A stretch of 54,535 nucleotides of DNA from Pholiota molesta (GCA_014925825.1 JACGCK010000270.1:1-54535), one strand, 5' to 3'; positions 19,735 to 32,631 are shown, numbered from the stretch's first letter. Numbers and translations are program-made. Notes: generated by a model not told the origin, from the sequence alone.

Positions 19735-21882
19735 TCAGACATGCCGGGGGAGCATCGACGCGAACACCAGCGACACGCACGCCACGGAGAGGAGGACGTA
19801 GTACACCAGATAGCCCCCCATGTACCCCTCCCCGATCGATATGGAGAAGAGCGAGTTCGCCGCAGCCGGTCCGATCGCGCGCATGATGCTAACCGACATC
19901 TGAACGGCACCAGCCAGCGTGAGTCAGCCATGAATCCACACGGGATAGAGACGGGGGGTCCACCAACCTGACAGAGCCCGTTCGTCGCTCCGAGGGAGGC
20001 CCTATTCGGAGATGCATTCGAGATGAAGATGAAGATGGCGCCTGCAGAATGCAGTCCAAAGTTAGTCGCCTTCCAGAACCCATAACGCGAGTCTAAAGGC
20101 AACAAAGTCAGCTCACCGTATGAAAGGCTTATAGCGATGGATGTGACAATCTGCAGCAGAACCACCGCCCATAGAAGCGTGCTATACCCTTGTGCGCGCG
20201 CGATGTGGTTCATAAGCGGGAACATCGCAAACACCGGAATGGCAGAGGTCATCCCCGCGATAAACAGTTTCTTCGACCCATACCGGTCGTTGATCCACGC
20301 AAAAAAGAACACCTGGAACAGGCCGTTCAATACACCAAAAACGGAGAGAATATTCCCAATCGTCGGCGGGGGTAGCCCCAGGCCGCCCATCTCGATGGGC
20401 GTAGAAAAGAAGAGAGGCTGGATGGCGCGGAAGGCGATGTCCACAAGGGAGAGCGCAGCATAGTTCCCTGCGGCGATAACCACGCGGCGTGTCAGAAGGG
20501 CGCGGAGGGAGAGGGGTTTCGCCTCTTCTGCTACGTGCTCGACCACGATCGGCGTTGATTTTACGGGCGATCCCACTTCGGTAATTTCAGGTCCTGCAGA
20601 TGCAGCTGGAAGCTTCTCCTTCTTCAACCCCAGGTACTCCGAGAGAGGCGTCGGCGACACGACGGTCTCCTCCAGGAAAAGGAACGTAACGAGCCATGCG
20701 ACAAGTGAAAACGTTGCTGGGACCGCACAGGGCAAGAAGTAGGGATATTTTTTGAGGAATTCATTGTTCCCAAAAAGACTGGGAAATCTGTCAGCGGGGC
20801 GAGCAAGTGAACCTCCAATGATGGGCCCGAGCTGTGAAACGAGTTGTGTCAAATCATATATTGAATAGATACTCCGAAATGCTTACTGTCCCGCCCGTGG
20901 ACCATGCTATTGGCATATACGCATAGGCCTAAAGAAAGATGTGTTAAGATCGAAGGAATAAAATTCGAGACAGGTTCCACGAAGTCCTCTCTCGTAGAAC
21001 GGGCTAGTGGAGTCGTTGTGCACATCCGTCGCAACCACTTTGGTTAAGCGTCGGTACATCTCAAGCCAGGACGCGACCGAATACGGGAGACTCATTTGGA
21101 TTGGGTGCAGTGACAAATGACTCACTTTTGATATATTGGTTGCATCAGTCATTTCTGCCATCATGCTGATAAGTTTTATCATTAGAATGAGACTGGTCCA
21201 CCCGAGGATCATTACGCGAGTCAACGTACCTTTTAATAACACCAATGTTCCCATCTGAGGAAGAAAATCAGCGCAGTAAAAGAAGACTTGTTGATAAGAG
21301 CGTACTCAGTGCGCCATTCAAACTTCGGCTGTAAAACGCGTCGAATAATTAGCTGATGTCTGCCTAGGGGTATGCGGGAATGTACAGTACCTCAGGACCA
21401 GACCCCAGAAAGTTTTGGAGAGACCGAAGCAGTACATCGACACAGACAAGCCTGCGAGCCCAATGAGGATAACAGGTTTTCGGCCGACGCGATCAGATAG
21501 ACGACTCCAGTGCAAAACCGTGAAGGCCTGAGTCAGAAAGAAAAGCGATTGCTAATGCATCGAGTCAGTATGGCGACTAATCGCGAATGGAATGTAGTTG
21601 TGCGCACCATCAGACCGACATAGTATCCCACTTGAGTCTCATTGCCGTTCGTGATGCCCAAGTCGCGAATGAGCTGGTGTGCGCGCGGTCAGTGTCGTGA
21701 GGATATAGCGGAAGAACGAAGATATAGCGCACCTGGGGCGCGAATGGGTAGATGACCTGCGAGGTCAACGGCTCCGCGAGCTGAAGAAAGAGGACGATGG
21801 AGAACTGGAACCACGGCAGAGGGGTGACCTTCTTCTTGCCATGCTCCAAGAGAGGTGTCTCCTCGTCAATCCGGGCGGTCAT
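19735..21882 (-). CDS. MFS transporter, DHA1-like, paralogue 1
   Basis: A multi-spanning membrane transporter of the major facilitator superfamily; the substrate is unknown. Ten exons fit by phase: 21882-21733, 21673-21608, 21551-21391, 21328-21306, 21254-21230, 21165-21126, 20928-20887, 20831-20117, 20041-19968 and 19899-19735, giving 486 aa. The N-terminus has the acidic MTARIDEETPLLEHG motif, then TM1 with FLQLAEPLTSQVIYPF. The MFS motif A is SDRVGRKPVILIG. The NGNIGVIKS and PYFLPC segments are shared with the two transporters at 28763-30765 and 32632-34532. The cytoplasmic loop between the two halves is shorter than in those paralogues. The relation to fungal ZIFL/YCR023C-like transporters is inferred from the overall pattern. 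No frame lesion was found. Confidence 0.93.
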
Positions 21883-24222
21883 GAGAGGCGGAAGCGGTCG
21901 TCAAAAGCAAACGAAGAGAGGACGAGAAAAGGGGCAATAAATAAAGAAAATGTAGTCCGTATGGTGTAAAAACGGACCGTAATGGCGCTGCTGGAGCCAT
22001 GAATTACTTAAGCTGTTCTCTGCCGAGATGAAATTGCGAAAAGTACACGATCCAGTATCTTCTGATCCCTCTTTTCAGAGGGGAACAGCACGCATTTGGT
22101 CTTTTAGTCGCCCGAAGCTGTGGCGGGGATGATGGAACGCCAGTCAACAGCCCGACATCCTAGACTATCATCCCCTGCCGGCAAGTCGGGCCTCCCATCT
22201 CGGCGCCCTCTCACTTCATTCAAGAACCTCCAGCAATCTGGTCTCATGTCCTTGAGCATTCGCTCTCATCGGCTAGCTATGACATATGGCGTAGACAAGA
22301 AAATCTCTTTTATCTGATCTCTATCCAGCGCTGGTGACATGTTTCTCTGCTCTTGGACTAGAATGACTTGATGAACGTGAACAAGGCACCCACACATGTT
22401 ATCACTCTCGAGTCTCTGAATCTAGAGGCGACCAGAGTTTCTTCCCGAGCCCGCTTCTTCTCGAGCCCAGGTAAACTTAACTTAGATTCTTCTTCTTCGC
22501 CTTCGTCGCCGATTCCTTGCACAGTTGCACTCGCCGCACAACTCAATCGCGCATCCTGGAGTTCAAGGGTGGTTTATTTATATCCCAAGTCATATTTAGC
22601 ACTCGCAAAGATCACATTTCTCCGCAATCGCTGTATACTTTACAAGACAGCCCCAGTCCTCAATCACCACTGGGGCAATACACTTGTCAGATCGTATTGC
22701 GAAATGAAGCCAGCTTCACCTGCCTTGGCCATTGACCGCCGCCTTCCCCACCCATGCAACGCCGAGTCAGCGGAGTCCCGCCGGTCTCCACATCCGAATC
22801 GTCCGAACACCCATGGCCGAAACCCACCTCGTACCGACCGGTTATCCTTCCTTCACCTATTCGTATGTAACTGCCTGGAACTGCCTCCTTTTGGCTGGTA
22901 ACGGGATAGTGCCTATGATGTAAAAGAGACAAGGGAGGTTTTGCCGGCGGGTATCTACCCAGACAAGCTTCGCTCAAGTAGCTGGAGGAAGGTTCGCTCT
23001 TTGAGGTTCTTTTTCTCACTGATGGCGACATATCTGGATTCTGTTTCCAGAATATGCGCTCGCTGACTTACTAACGCAATCTTCACGGGAAGTATAGTAT
23101 GTAACTGCTTTATCTCTCTTTGAAGTTTGAATGGACCATTGATATCTTAATACCCAAGCACTATTTCGGAATTTCGAGTCAGAATACGGGAATACATATC
23201 GATTAGTAACTTGGACCGCGGTCGGGTTGCACTTTGCTCTTCTTAAATAAATCTCTAAGCCAAGGCTTCCAAGTTTAAGTACTGACTCATACTTCGTCCG
23301 AGGTCTTTGTAGTAGTACACAGGGCTTACGATTCGAAGGCTTCTTTGAAACGATCACCGCAATTCGAACATAACTTGATTCATTCTGGAACCCTTGGAAT
23401 GTTAGTGATAATGACTGTGCGAAACACATATCCTATGTTTTGTTATTTCTTCTCTTGCATAAACCACGTCGTAATCTTGAACATTCGTTCGGCACTTTGG
23501 CGATTTCAATGCGGTTTTCGCATGAGGCTACTGCCATACGTATTAAGATTACAACGCAACATTACCATGGTCCATTACCGAACGGACTTCCCTAATTTGA
23601 AGTCTCTAGAAACTGAACAGGTACATCTTCGAAGGTGTTCCATGGTACGAGTCCTTGGAAGGAGATTTCCGCACAGAGTCTAGGCGCGAAAGGCGGAGAG
23701 GAACTCTAGAAATGGATACCATCAGACTCGGAGGTGCGCCGAATCTGGAGAAGTGGTATGCCTACTCTTTTCAAGTTTGCTCTCTCTGAGTCCGAGTACG
23801 GTAGGATACCACCAAGGCTTTTGCGAAGAAATGTGATTATTTTTATTAATAGTGCAGAGGCGCTGGCTCGCAACTGTAACGAGCTTCGGCGAGAGATGGC
23901 TCCCCTACATCTCAGCGCGAATAGAACGCGATTATGCTGGCGATGTTGCAATAGTCAAAGCAAGTAGCCGTGTTGAAATGCTACTTTTGACGGACGAAGA
24001 CGATGCATCCCCTTTCTAATAATCACAACTCTGGAGTTTCTTCACTGAGGGTTCTCATGTAGATACATACTTACTGCAATATACGTTGCTTAAGTTCACT
24101 CCAGAAAGTTAAAAGTTAAAAGTATGTGCATTAACACTGCCGAAACCAGTCGGACAGGCTCAGCAAACTATGGACTATGGTGTGTGTATATACATCCCTT
24201 GTAACATTTACGATGAATCATT
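21883..24222. other. 2.3-kb intergenic region without a supported gene
   Basis: Short open frames exist (for example 22368-22901 plus and 23345-23683 plus), but none has a recognisable domain, splice pattern or convincing composition. Weakly similar stretches at about 23178-23200 and 23785-23810 (GAGTC-GA-TACGG-type) hint at decayed gene or transposon remnants. Confidence 0.5.
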
Positions 24223-25585
24223 TTAGACATTGAGTTGGCGCCTGACTGCAGATGCCCATGATGCTCCGCTGACTGCCAAAGTCCGACGGTGAACCGAGCG
24301 GCGCGAGGCGCTGCCGGCATCCGGGGTGGCATCGGGTGCGGCGGCGGCGTCAGTCGCAGTAGCGTCCGTGGCGGCAGCGGTGGAAGTGGGGGTGCTGGCC
24401 CCACCATCGGCTGGCGTTGGCGTGGCATCTCCTCCGTTAGCAGGGGTTCCATCCGCGGAAGGGGCGGTAGTCCCATCGGCGGAGGGAGTCGTGCTGTCGG
24501 TAGCAGCGGAGGGGGTGCCAGTGGAAGTGGCGCTGGGGGCAGCGCTGTCAGTGGCGGTGGTGGGCGAAGCCGCGGCAGGCGCAGGCGTAGCAGCGGCATC
24601 CGGAACGGCGGCGGCAGTGGCTGGCGTCGCAGTGGGAGTGCTTTCAGCAGCGGCACTGGTGGTGGCCGCAGGGGCAGCACCAGCGGCGGGGGGGACGGAG
24701 CCAGAGTCGGGAGCGCCGGCAGAAGGGGACGCGGGCGCGCTGGCGGCGGGGTCAGCAGGGGCGGGGCTAGAGCCGGAAGCGGGCGTAGGATCGGCTGGGG
24801 GAGCAGGTCCATTGGCAGCGGGCACCTGTGTCTGAACAACAGGGGTCGCCGCTGCAGGGGTCGCGTCGGTAGCGGCTGGGGCTGGGGTCGCATCTGCGGA
24901 AGGCGCAGCGGCGGCGGGTGGGGTCACAACGGGAACCGATGCATCGGGAATAGTGGTCGCAACACTGATCGTGGTGCTCACGTTCGGGGCATCGGTACAG
25001 GGAGTGGAAGCAACCTTCGCGCCGGCGTCAGCGCTGCTGTGGTGCTTCGCATGCTTGGCATGCTTGTCATGGTGTTTCTGGACTTCACCAAAGTTGTAAG
25101 CAGCAGCGTCCGCAGGGGTATCATGGACAGTGACTTTATTGAAGGTCAGGGTTTCCTTGACAGAAGTGGCAGGGTCGCGCTTGTAGAAGTCGTGGAGGAC
25201 ACGGCGAGGGTAGCGGCGGTCGCGTGCTTCAACAACGGGAGCAACAGCTTCCAACGCAGGCTCGCGAACCTCAACGACATCAGAGAAAGGTACATCCCTT
25301 TCTGAGACGATGCGAGCCGAGCGACGGCTGACTCGTCCCAGGAGAGACCGACGGCGGTTGTCCTGCACGTCGACGATGGCAGCTCGTGCAACGGGCTGCA
25401 CCGGAGTGCTTATCTCTGCACGAGCAACGGGCTCGGCAGTGGCCATTCTAAATAAAGTAGTTCCGCACTTAGTACCATCCATGAGAAGCCTTCAGAAAAT
25501 TAACAAACCTGATGGGGGCGCCCAAGACCGTGGCAGCATTGAAGACCAAGGTGGCAAGGAGGAGAGTCGAGGCTGAGGAAATCAT
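24223..25585 (-). CDS. secreted Ala/Pro/Thr-rich low-complexity protein
   Basis: Exons are 25585-25509 and 25447-24223 with a 61-nt intron, giving 433 aa. The first 23 residues form a classical signal peptide (Ser/Thr/Leu-rich hydrophobic core ending at VLGAP), so secretion or cell-wall attachment is expected. Residues 25-110 are basic with several Arg-Arg and Arg-Arg-Arg pairs (NRRRSLLGRVSRRSARI, RRYPRR) that could be Kex2-type processing sites. A His/Lys cluster (HHDKHAKHAKHH) follows near residue 140. The next 270 residues are almost only Ala, Pro, Thr, Ser and Asp, as in O-glycosylated stalks. The C-terminus has RRSVHRRTLAVSG and VRRQLNV. No catalytic domain is visible. The long Gly/Arg/Ser frame on the opposite strand is a composition shadow. 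Confidence 0.85.
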
Positions 25586-25733
25586 CGTAGGAACAGACGA
25601 AGAAATCGGAGAAATGTCTTTCGAAAGGTGTATGGGATGTCGACCGGCGAAATAGACAGAACTCTAGGGGCAACCTGGCACCGAAGAGATTTGGAATGGG
25701 AGCACTGCTGGGGAATCATCATGTTCGCCACGT

Positions 25734-25742
25734 CTTTTTATA
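25734..25742 (-). promoter_or_regulatory. TATA box of the secreted-protein gene
   Basis: GTATAAAAAG reads toward the gene on the minus strand about 150 bp upstream of the ATG at 25585, a plausible distance for a fungal promoter with a leader of 100-120 nt. Confidence 0.5.
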
Positions 25743-26985
25743 CCTGTAGAAAGCGAGGAGCATCAGTATCCTGGGAAACATATCAAATACTGGAATAGTT
25801 TCCATCATGAAATCCATCACTCTGACGGCTGTGCTTATCCGAGAACGGCTTCAAGGCCGCGAGGCGAGGCTTGAGCGAGGCCACCTTGCAGATTATTTAC
25901 TATCATGAATGATCTGAGCCTGACCGCGCGACCTTGTACACATCCTGTCCATACTTGCTAACAGGGAATTTCTACGGGGAGGATTTTTGATATCGATCCT
26001 TTATTCGAGGATGTAATAGTCAGCCGACCATTGCGTATCATGACCTGATGAGATGAATCTCGACAAACTTTTATATCAAGCCCCGTTTCAGAAGGACGCA
26101 CAGCCCTCGGCCTCACGCCCTGCCGTGCTGAGCCGCGCCAGGCCGCACCCATAGGTGTTTCGAGTGCAAGATACTGTTTGGTCATGGGGCAAAACTTTCG
26201 ACCTGTCTTGACGTCTCGGGCGCTAATTTACTCATTAGCTTTACTCAAGTACGAACCCAAGGGTTCATAGCATTTCATAGCTATGTAGTTTGCAAGTATT
26301 TCATGCAATCGAATGAGTATACATGCGCTAGCTCCAGCCTTAGCTGATATGATGGATAACGGGATAAGTAATGCGAACCCACCGGAAGACCGATACCGAT
26401 TCTGGCTTGTTGATCTCTTGAGTTTAGTATGCTCCAAGAATCAAGATGCTATTTCTAGTAGTCATATCAGCGGTCGTTTCAAGCACGTATCAGTGATATC
26501 ACGGTCTGAGAACCCCGGGTTGTAAAGTCATTGACAAAAGAGAGGAAATTCGTTGAGAGAACCTTTTGAAAGTTCACCGCCCAGTCAACGCCCAGTCCAA
26601 GCCAAGTCCAAGCCTGTCGTGGTTGGATTTGAAAATGCGGGAACGCGGCCGGTAACTTCCGGTTATTAATTGTAGGCCTGGATCCTGGCGGTAATGGTTC
26701 CCTATCTCTCTTTCCTCTCATTTTATTGAAGACAGAATTTTATCACAGCAAGATACAGGAAACCTAATACCAAGCGACAGAAAACGAAAAAATACAAGTA
26801 CAAAAAATGTTTTAGTCGGCACCTGCCCTAATGTGAAGGTAAGCACTGAACTAACCGTCAAGTCGAACGACCTCAACATACCACGTCCTTTCTCTCAAAA
26901 ATATACAGGCCGGCCTCCCCTCCCTATGTCGCCCATTCAATACATCAACAACTCTGCTAACAATCCTGCTTGAATCCTTGCCGCT
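25743..26985. other. intergenic region without a supported gene
   Basis: The sequence is A/T-rich with short scattered frames on both strands. None shows a domain or splice-consistent extension. Confidence 0.5.
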
Positions 26986-27693
26986 TTAGAAGACAATGTT
27001 CGTTCTGGAAAAATGTCGTGATACCGTCTCGTCTTCTTCTCGTTCTTGCAGCAAGGTCATCGTCGAGGTAGACCCGGCCAAAATAATCCCACCACCGAAA
27101 TGTCGAAAACTAGCCTGCCATGCGTCTTCCGAACTTTGTCTCGGAGTATCCGCGTGCGGCCCTTGGTCTCCGTCTGACTCGCCACTGGTATCGCTGTCCC
27201 TATCCGTGTCCTCGTAATACGCCGCCGAGGCAGGAAATTCTGGGCGCTCATAAAGCTCCACCGCGTCGAAATACTGCGCGTTCGACAGCCCCTCCTCCAC
27301 GAAGCTATGGAATTCGAAAGGCTCCCATTTCTCTCGATTGTGCTGCATGCCCTGTTCGAAGATGGCGCGCAGGTCGGGATCTCGCGTGTACGAATCTTCG
27401 TCGTCGTCGTCGATCCCGCGAGGATAGTCGTATGCCTCGTCGGTCTGTGCTGCGTAATATAAGTCGTCATCGTCAAAATATTGCGCATCGTGGTCGACGC
27501 CGGCGCTTGAGACGCGGCTGTAGAGATCGATTTCTCTGTCGAATAAGGTCATGATGATATGATTGTCATCGTCGGCGTTGGGTGCTGGGTGTTTTCGGTT
27601 TAAGATGTCATGGAGGATCTCATGCGTGTAAAATTCTTCGTCTTCAATTGCGTGTGGGCAATCCGCTGTTGTGGACGGGATATAGGTGTGCAT
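26986..27693 (-). CDS. acidic hypothetical protein
   Basis: From the ATG at 27693 the protein is 235 aa. It is very acidic, with Asp/Glu runs (FDDDDLYY, GIDDDDED) and conserved-looking helices (TLFDREIDLYSRV, IFEQGMQHNREKWEPFEF, AVELYERPEFP). An upstream exon is possible: a GTAAGT donor and CTGCTCAG acceptor (about 27716-27785) would join it in frame to a Ser/Pro-rich stretch, but no in-frame ATG follows the nearest stop there. The intron may therefore lie in the 5' untranslated leader. There is no signal peptide, no membrane segment and no recognised domain. Confidence 0.65.
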   Translation of the reverse strand: MHTYIPSTTADCPHAIEDEEFYTHEILHDILNRKHPAPNADDDNHIIMTLFDREIDLYSRVSSAGVDHDAQYFDDDDLYYAAQTDEAYDYPRGIDDDDEDSYTRDPDLRAIFEQGMQHNREKWEPFEFHSFVEEGLSNAQYFDAVELYERPEFPASAAYYEDTDRDSDTSGESDGDQGPHADTPRQSSEDAWQASFRHFGGGIILAGSTSTMTLLQEREEDETVSRHFSRTNIVF

Positions 27694-27785
27694 ATCCGGT
27701 GCTAGCAATTGAGAGCTGAGCAGCAGAGAATGAGCGTGTATGTATGAATCAATGTCCCTCTTAAATTCCTTATATACAAACTTAC

Positions 27786-28762
27786 CTCGTAGGAGCCAAT
27801 GGCTGCTGCGAAGCGTCTCTGAGTGGAAGGGAAACTTGCTTTGGAGATGGAGTTGCGAGGTGCGATGTACCAGAAGATGTAGGGTATCTACGAGAGAGAA
27901 GAAGCACCTCGATTTGCGGTCGTAATTCGGGACATTCGCTTTATTAAAGCTGCTGAATGCTAAGCAGCGTGCTAAGCAGCGGTCGTCGAGGAGGCAGGAA
28001 TGAAAGAATCAATTATATAGGATGTGCGCTAAAATATATTGGCCCCCTGTAGTATCCGCTTTAATGAAGCCCTAATCCGCAAAGCTTGTGTCCATTATAG
28101 TTCTGAGGATGGGGATGAACGTTCAATTTTGGCTCGTTACTAAGACGCTGGGTAACGACTTGGTAACGACACCCTTCAGAATGAAAGATACAGGCGACAT
28201 CCTGCGATTCCGGCTCCGACGGATGTTTTTTTTCCTATTAACAGCAATCGTTCCTAGGGCGCAGATACTTAGGTGTTGCCTCCTTTTTATTATAGCTGCA
28301 ATAGATTGATCCATAAATATTTTGATCTACGCATGGTATCAAGACCAATGCTTGGTAAATGGAATACATACTCTACAATCATAAATAATCATGACGTTCT
28401 AATCTTCAGTATCGTAGATATTGTCTCTAAGCGACTGCGAGTCCGCGCTGCAAAAGCTTCCTCCTATCCTTCTACACCCTCTCCGTGGAAGGTGCAGAAC
28501 GCCTCCCAGCCGCGCATAATATTTTTAGTAGGCGACTCCCGCGGAGGAGGGGCCACTTGACCACCTGGCGGGAGCTGTCCAGCCCGTCGTAAGTCCATAC
28601 ATAACATTCGTCCCGTCGTCGTCAGCTTGCCGTGTGTGTGCGATTCGCAAATCGCACCACCCAAATGAAGCGCAATGCAGCCCATGCCCCCAGTCTAATT
28701 TTCACACCACCCACAACTACCCACCACCGCCGCCACATACCACTCATGATGCAGAGAACGAA
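27786..28762. other. intergenic region without a supported gene
   Basis: This holds the promoter side of the acidic-protein gene and the 3' flank of the next MFS gene. Only short unsupported frames were seen. Confidence 0.5.
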
Positions 28763-30765
28763 TCAAGGCGACGGCGAGGGCTCAGTGGACCTCCGCTTCG
28801 ACTTCGACCGCCGCCGCTTTTTCGGCAGCAGAGCTGTGCAGCGGATGCCCGCGAGGGTTATCCCCAGGACGATGTAGTACACCATATTCCCACCCGCCAG
28901 CCCCTGCTCGAGGGACATGGAGAACAGAGAAGACACGAAGGTGGGTGCGAAGGACCGCGTGCCTGAGCCCAGCATCTGCGCAACGCCGTTCACGGTAGCC
29001 ATGGGGCCGCCTTCGGGGACGGTTTCTATCAGCAGCACTTGGCCAGATCCTATAAGTATACGACCACAAAAGTGTTGAGTACAGTTGGATGCGGTAGGAG
29101 TGATAAACCATTCACGCACCGTACGCAGCGTATATCATCGCCTGGGAGGCCAGTTGCACGGTCATGCACGCGATGACCCATCCGTCCACTCTCCCCGCGC
29201 GCTTCGCGAAGAAGCCCATGAGCGGATACATGAGGAAGCAGAATATGATACAGGAGAAAGACACCGTGTACACCTTCCGCGCGCCGTACTTCCTGATGAA
29301 GCGTCCTAGGAACTTGGCCTGTGCGATGGCGTTGAGCGCCCCAGAACCGCCTAGCACCAGACCGATGTCAAACGCGTCCAGTCCGAGACCGCCTAGAGGG
29401 ATGGATGTGGAATACATGAGGGGCAAGAGCGTCACATGGCACATATCCAGGAAAGCGAGGAAGACATGGTTGATGAGGGTCATCACCATCGGGCGGCTGA
29501 CTAGGATTTGGAGGTCTGGTTTGCTTTCGGTCGATGCATCACTTTGCTCAGCCAGGGTAGAGCTGCCAGATGAAGATGTGCTGTAATGAGATGCGGACAG
29601 ATCCCCGGAGCCATATCCTTGAGGTTCTCCGTGCATGATTAATTGGCTGTTTTCAGTTACACCATTCGAAAGGTCGTCTGACAAGGATTTCATATGTCTT
29701 TGGCGTTGATGTCTAGCGACAATAGAAGGCAAAGTCTGCGAGCAAGAGAATTAGACCATATTTTTTTTTCCGGACGGTAAGGCGCAGTGTTTACCTCTTT
29801 CATCGCAATGCAAGCAATAATAAACGAAACGAATGAGAATATTCCAGCAACAGCACATGGAAGAAAATAGGGATGACTGCGTAGGTATCCGATGCGCCCT
29901 AGCACGTCTGGCCAGCGATCTGCTGGATTAGACAGGATGCCACCTAAAATAGGTCTGCCAGTTTGCTTAGCCTGAGTTGTAACCATATCAGATTTAGGCC
30001 GAACCGCACCCTATCGTTGTTCCAGCGCCCCAGATCAGGGGTAGATACGCAAAGGCATCCCCTCTATTCGTAGAATCTGTCAACTGTATAGAGAAAATAA
30101 TTATGAGCAGGGAAACCTCAAGAATTCATATAGCTCTAGCTCACCTCCGCCATCATACTTTTCGAAACACCTGCAAGATTGAAAAATATAGATAGGTCAA
30201 CGGGCTCATTTCAAAACGTAGTCAAAATTTCTTGATCTTTTACGCACCTATGTTTCCATTGAAGACACCCTGAAGAGTGCGCATGGCTACGAGAGACCAA
30301 AATTTACTCGCCATACCGAAGAAGAGCGTCGCAAACGCCAATCCCAAAGGGCCGCACAGCAGTATAGGTCTGCGCCCATAATGATCCGACATGTAGCCCC
30401 ATTGCACTACGGTCAAGGCCTCCGCAAAGAAGAAAGCAGATTCCTGCGTCAGAAATTTTCGATCAGCACACTTCCCCGAGACGAAATTTTTTTTCACGCA
30501 CAATGAACCCAGCATAGTACCCTGTCTTTTTCTCGTCGCCGTTCGTAATGCCCGTCTCCCTAACGAACTGGTTGATGAACGGGTAGATCACAGTAGCAGT
30601 GATAGGCTCCGCGAGTTGGATTAGGAAAACACTGAGCAGCTGAAATTTTGGCAATGGGGTCGGTTTTTCGAGGTCGTCCATTTCATCATCGTCGGCGTAT
30701 TCATGATCATTATAGGGCGTGGCGTGGGCCAAATTTTCATGAGCTGGTCCTTCCATCAGCGACAT
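28763..30765 (-). CDS. MFS transporter, DHA1-like, paralogue 2
   Basis: Seven exons fit by phase: 30765-30502, 30443-30248, 30170-30145, 30083-30010, 29954-29795, 29735-29120 and 29049-28763, giving 540 aa. Acidic N-terminus, then LIQLAEPITATVIYPFINQF (TM1), motif A SDHYGRRPILL, NGNIGVSKSMMAE, and RSHPYFLPCAVAG. The central loop is longer than in paralogue 1 and Ser/Thr-rich. The second half has ETVPEGGPMATVNG, GGNMVYYIVLGI and a basic tail ending in Ser-Pro repeats. It is closest to the gene at 32632-34532, with the same splice sites apart from one extra intron inside the NGNIG codons. Substrate unknown. The start is the ATG at 30765. Confidence 0.93.
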
Positions 30766-32631
30766 CTTCAACTTTCAGGGAAAGAGATTCAGAGAATCAA
30801 GAAAGAAAGAGGAGGGGCTAAGGCGAACGCTGGCAGCGGCGGGCGCTAGAGCTGAGTTTTAGTGAGCACAAGTGTAGTACTAAAGATCAAATTTGCGCGC
30901 TCCAACCTTTATCTACCTATCAGGGCGGCATATCGTCACTGCCATTTTTTAATTTGCAAGCTCCGGCTGAAGGAATGGAAAGTGGGTTATGGAAAGTTCT
31001 GAGCTGTTCTGACTTTGAAAGAGGAGTTAAATTTGCTAAAATCTTCTCGGCGCTTTCGGATGGGGCCTCCGAGGCGCATGCCGTAAAATGAAGGGATCAC
31101 CATATGGCGCCCACAGCCGTGTTCCGCCCGACCCAAGGGCTCTGTAAACCGGTCACTTCATCAACTTTCTCGAATTCTAAAAGTGTCCAGTCTATCAGGT
31201 GTATGTTGCCTATGACATAGAATCCTCGGAAATGAAGATATAGCTTTAAATTGTACGTGTACAATATCATTATCAGCTATTCTGATTTCCAGCCAAATTC
31301 CAGGCGCCCGTTATTTCCAAGTTATTTCTAACCGTCTTCAGTCGTTGGCGTAGCGTTAGATAGAACCCATGATACCTTTAACCTCCCTTAACTAGTACGC
31401 TCTACTTACCATGCTGTGACTCCCAAATTGAGTGAGAATTCCCAACAAAGCTTCATCCCTAGATTCGCTACCAGTCCTTCCAGTCCTCCGATGGGGGGTG
31501 TTTGATTTCACAACAAGTCCCTCAAAGAAATCGAATAACACCATCGAAGGACTGAGAGTAAACGAGAGATTTTTGCGGAGCTGGTTTGTGACACGAACTT
31601 GCAACGAAAACGCGCAATTTACGTTCCTCCGCTCACATCACAAAAGTTCGTCCCTCCCAAGTTCAACATATATTCGATCACATCTATTTGTGAAAAAAAT
31701 GATCCAGTAGAACTGCACTATACATGGTTTCAACCTCAAATGAACTGCGTGCACGACTGACTATTTACGAGGTCAATGACGGCCGGAAATCAATCATTCC
31801 TGAACTCGTGGAATTCATGGACGCTGAGGAGGCTGGGAGGGTGTAGGAGAGTGAGTATGTGGCCATAGAAAAGGGTAGCAACTGGGGCTAGAGCTTGAGG
31901 CAAGGATTCCCTGAACTTGGGGGATTCCATGGATGCTGAGGAGGATGGGAAGGTGTAGGAGGGGGGGATTCTATAGCCATAGAAAAGGGCAATAACAAGG
32001 GCTAGAGCTTGAGGCGGTGGGTGGCGAACTCGAGAGTCCATATTCAGGAGTATAAGGTGGGTAAAGATCACCAGAATATGGGTTCCTGGCTTAGCTTTGA
32101 TTCTGCGCAGGCATTGGCGGCTGCGGTTGTGGATGGTGGATTTGAGTGTGCCCTTCGAGATTGACTAGGCGATGTTGGGTGCTGAGGCGCGCGAGGTCGA
32201 GGAGCCGAGTGAATTGGATGTGACTCGGATTCTCGACGATATGCATGGGAATATTGATCCCACACCCCTGCGGTCAGCAGAAGATGATGTGGGTCTACAT
32301 ATGGACGCAGTCGAGGTCGAGGTCGAGGTTAATGTTGGGAGCAGCGGGAGCGAATGATGGGACGGACGCAGGAGAAGAAGGCGGGGAGGACGGGGATTGC
32401 AGTAGATGTGGAATGTGAAAGAGACAAATCATCGAAATTTCACGAAGTCCAACGCGACAAAGCGTGGCTCTACAGGATGTGCTTCGTTGCTTCCAGCCAG
32501 TTAGCCTTCGGGCTTTGAATCAGAACTGGATGGTAGCCTACTCCATCGCGTATGTTCGTATGTTCTAGTGAACAATCGAACGTAAAAAAAGAAGAAAAAA
32601 TCATATCAACGCAAAAGAAGGAAAAATATGG
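30766..32631. other. intergenic region between MFS paralogues 2 and 3
   Basis: It contains a two-copy repeat (31801-32014) and otherwise only short unsupported frames. A GAGGTCGAGGTCGAGGT simple repeat lies at about 32310-32330. Confidence 0.5.
31801..32014. repeat. two direct repeats of about 105 bp
   Basis: Copies at about 31801-31900 and 31911-32014 share TTC(C)ATGGA-GCTGAGGAGG-TGGGA, GGTGTAGGAG, CCATAGAAAAGGG and GGGCTAGAGCTTGAGG in order, at roughly 85% identity by eye. On the minus strand both stay open in the same frame, encoding PQALA(L/P)V-ALFYG twice in a 93-codon frame. Confidence 0.75.

Noticed and set aside
22368..22901. 177-codon plus-strand frame
   Set aside because: No domain, no splice-consistent neighbours and mixed composition; likely chance.
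23178..23810. possible paired gene fragments with similar GAGTC..TACGG text
   Set aside because: Similarity is short and no frame continues; too weak to call a gene.
24289..25305. 338-codon Gly/Arg/Ser frame on the plus strand
   Set aside because: It is the complement of the Ala/Pro/Thr-rich secreted protein; its composition follows from that gene, and the minus strand has a signal peptide, intron and TATA box.
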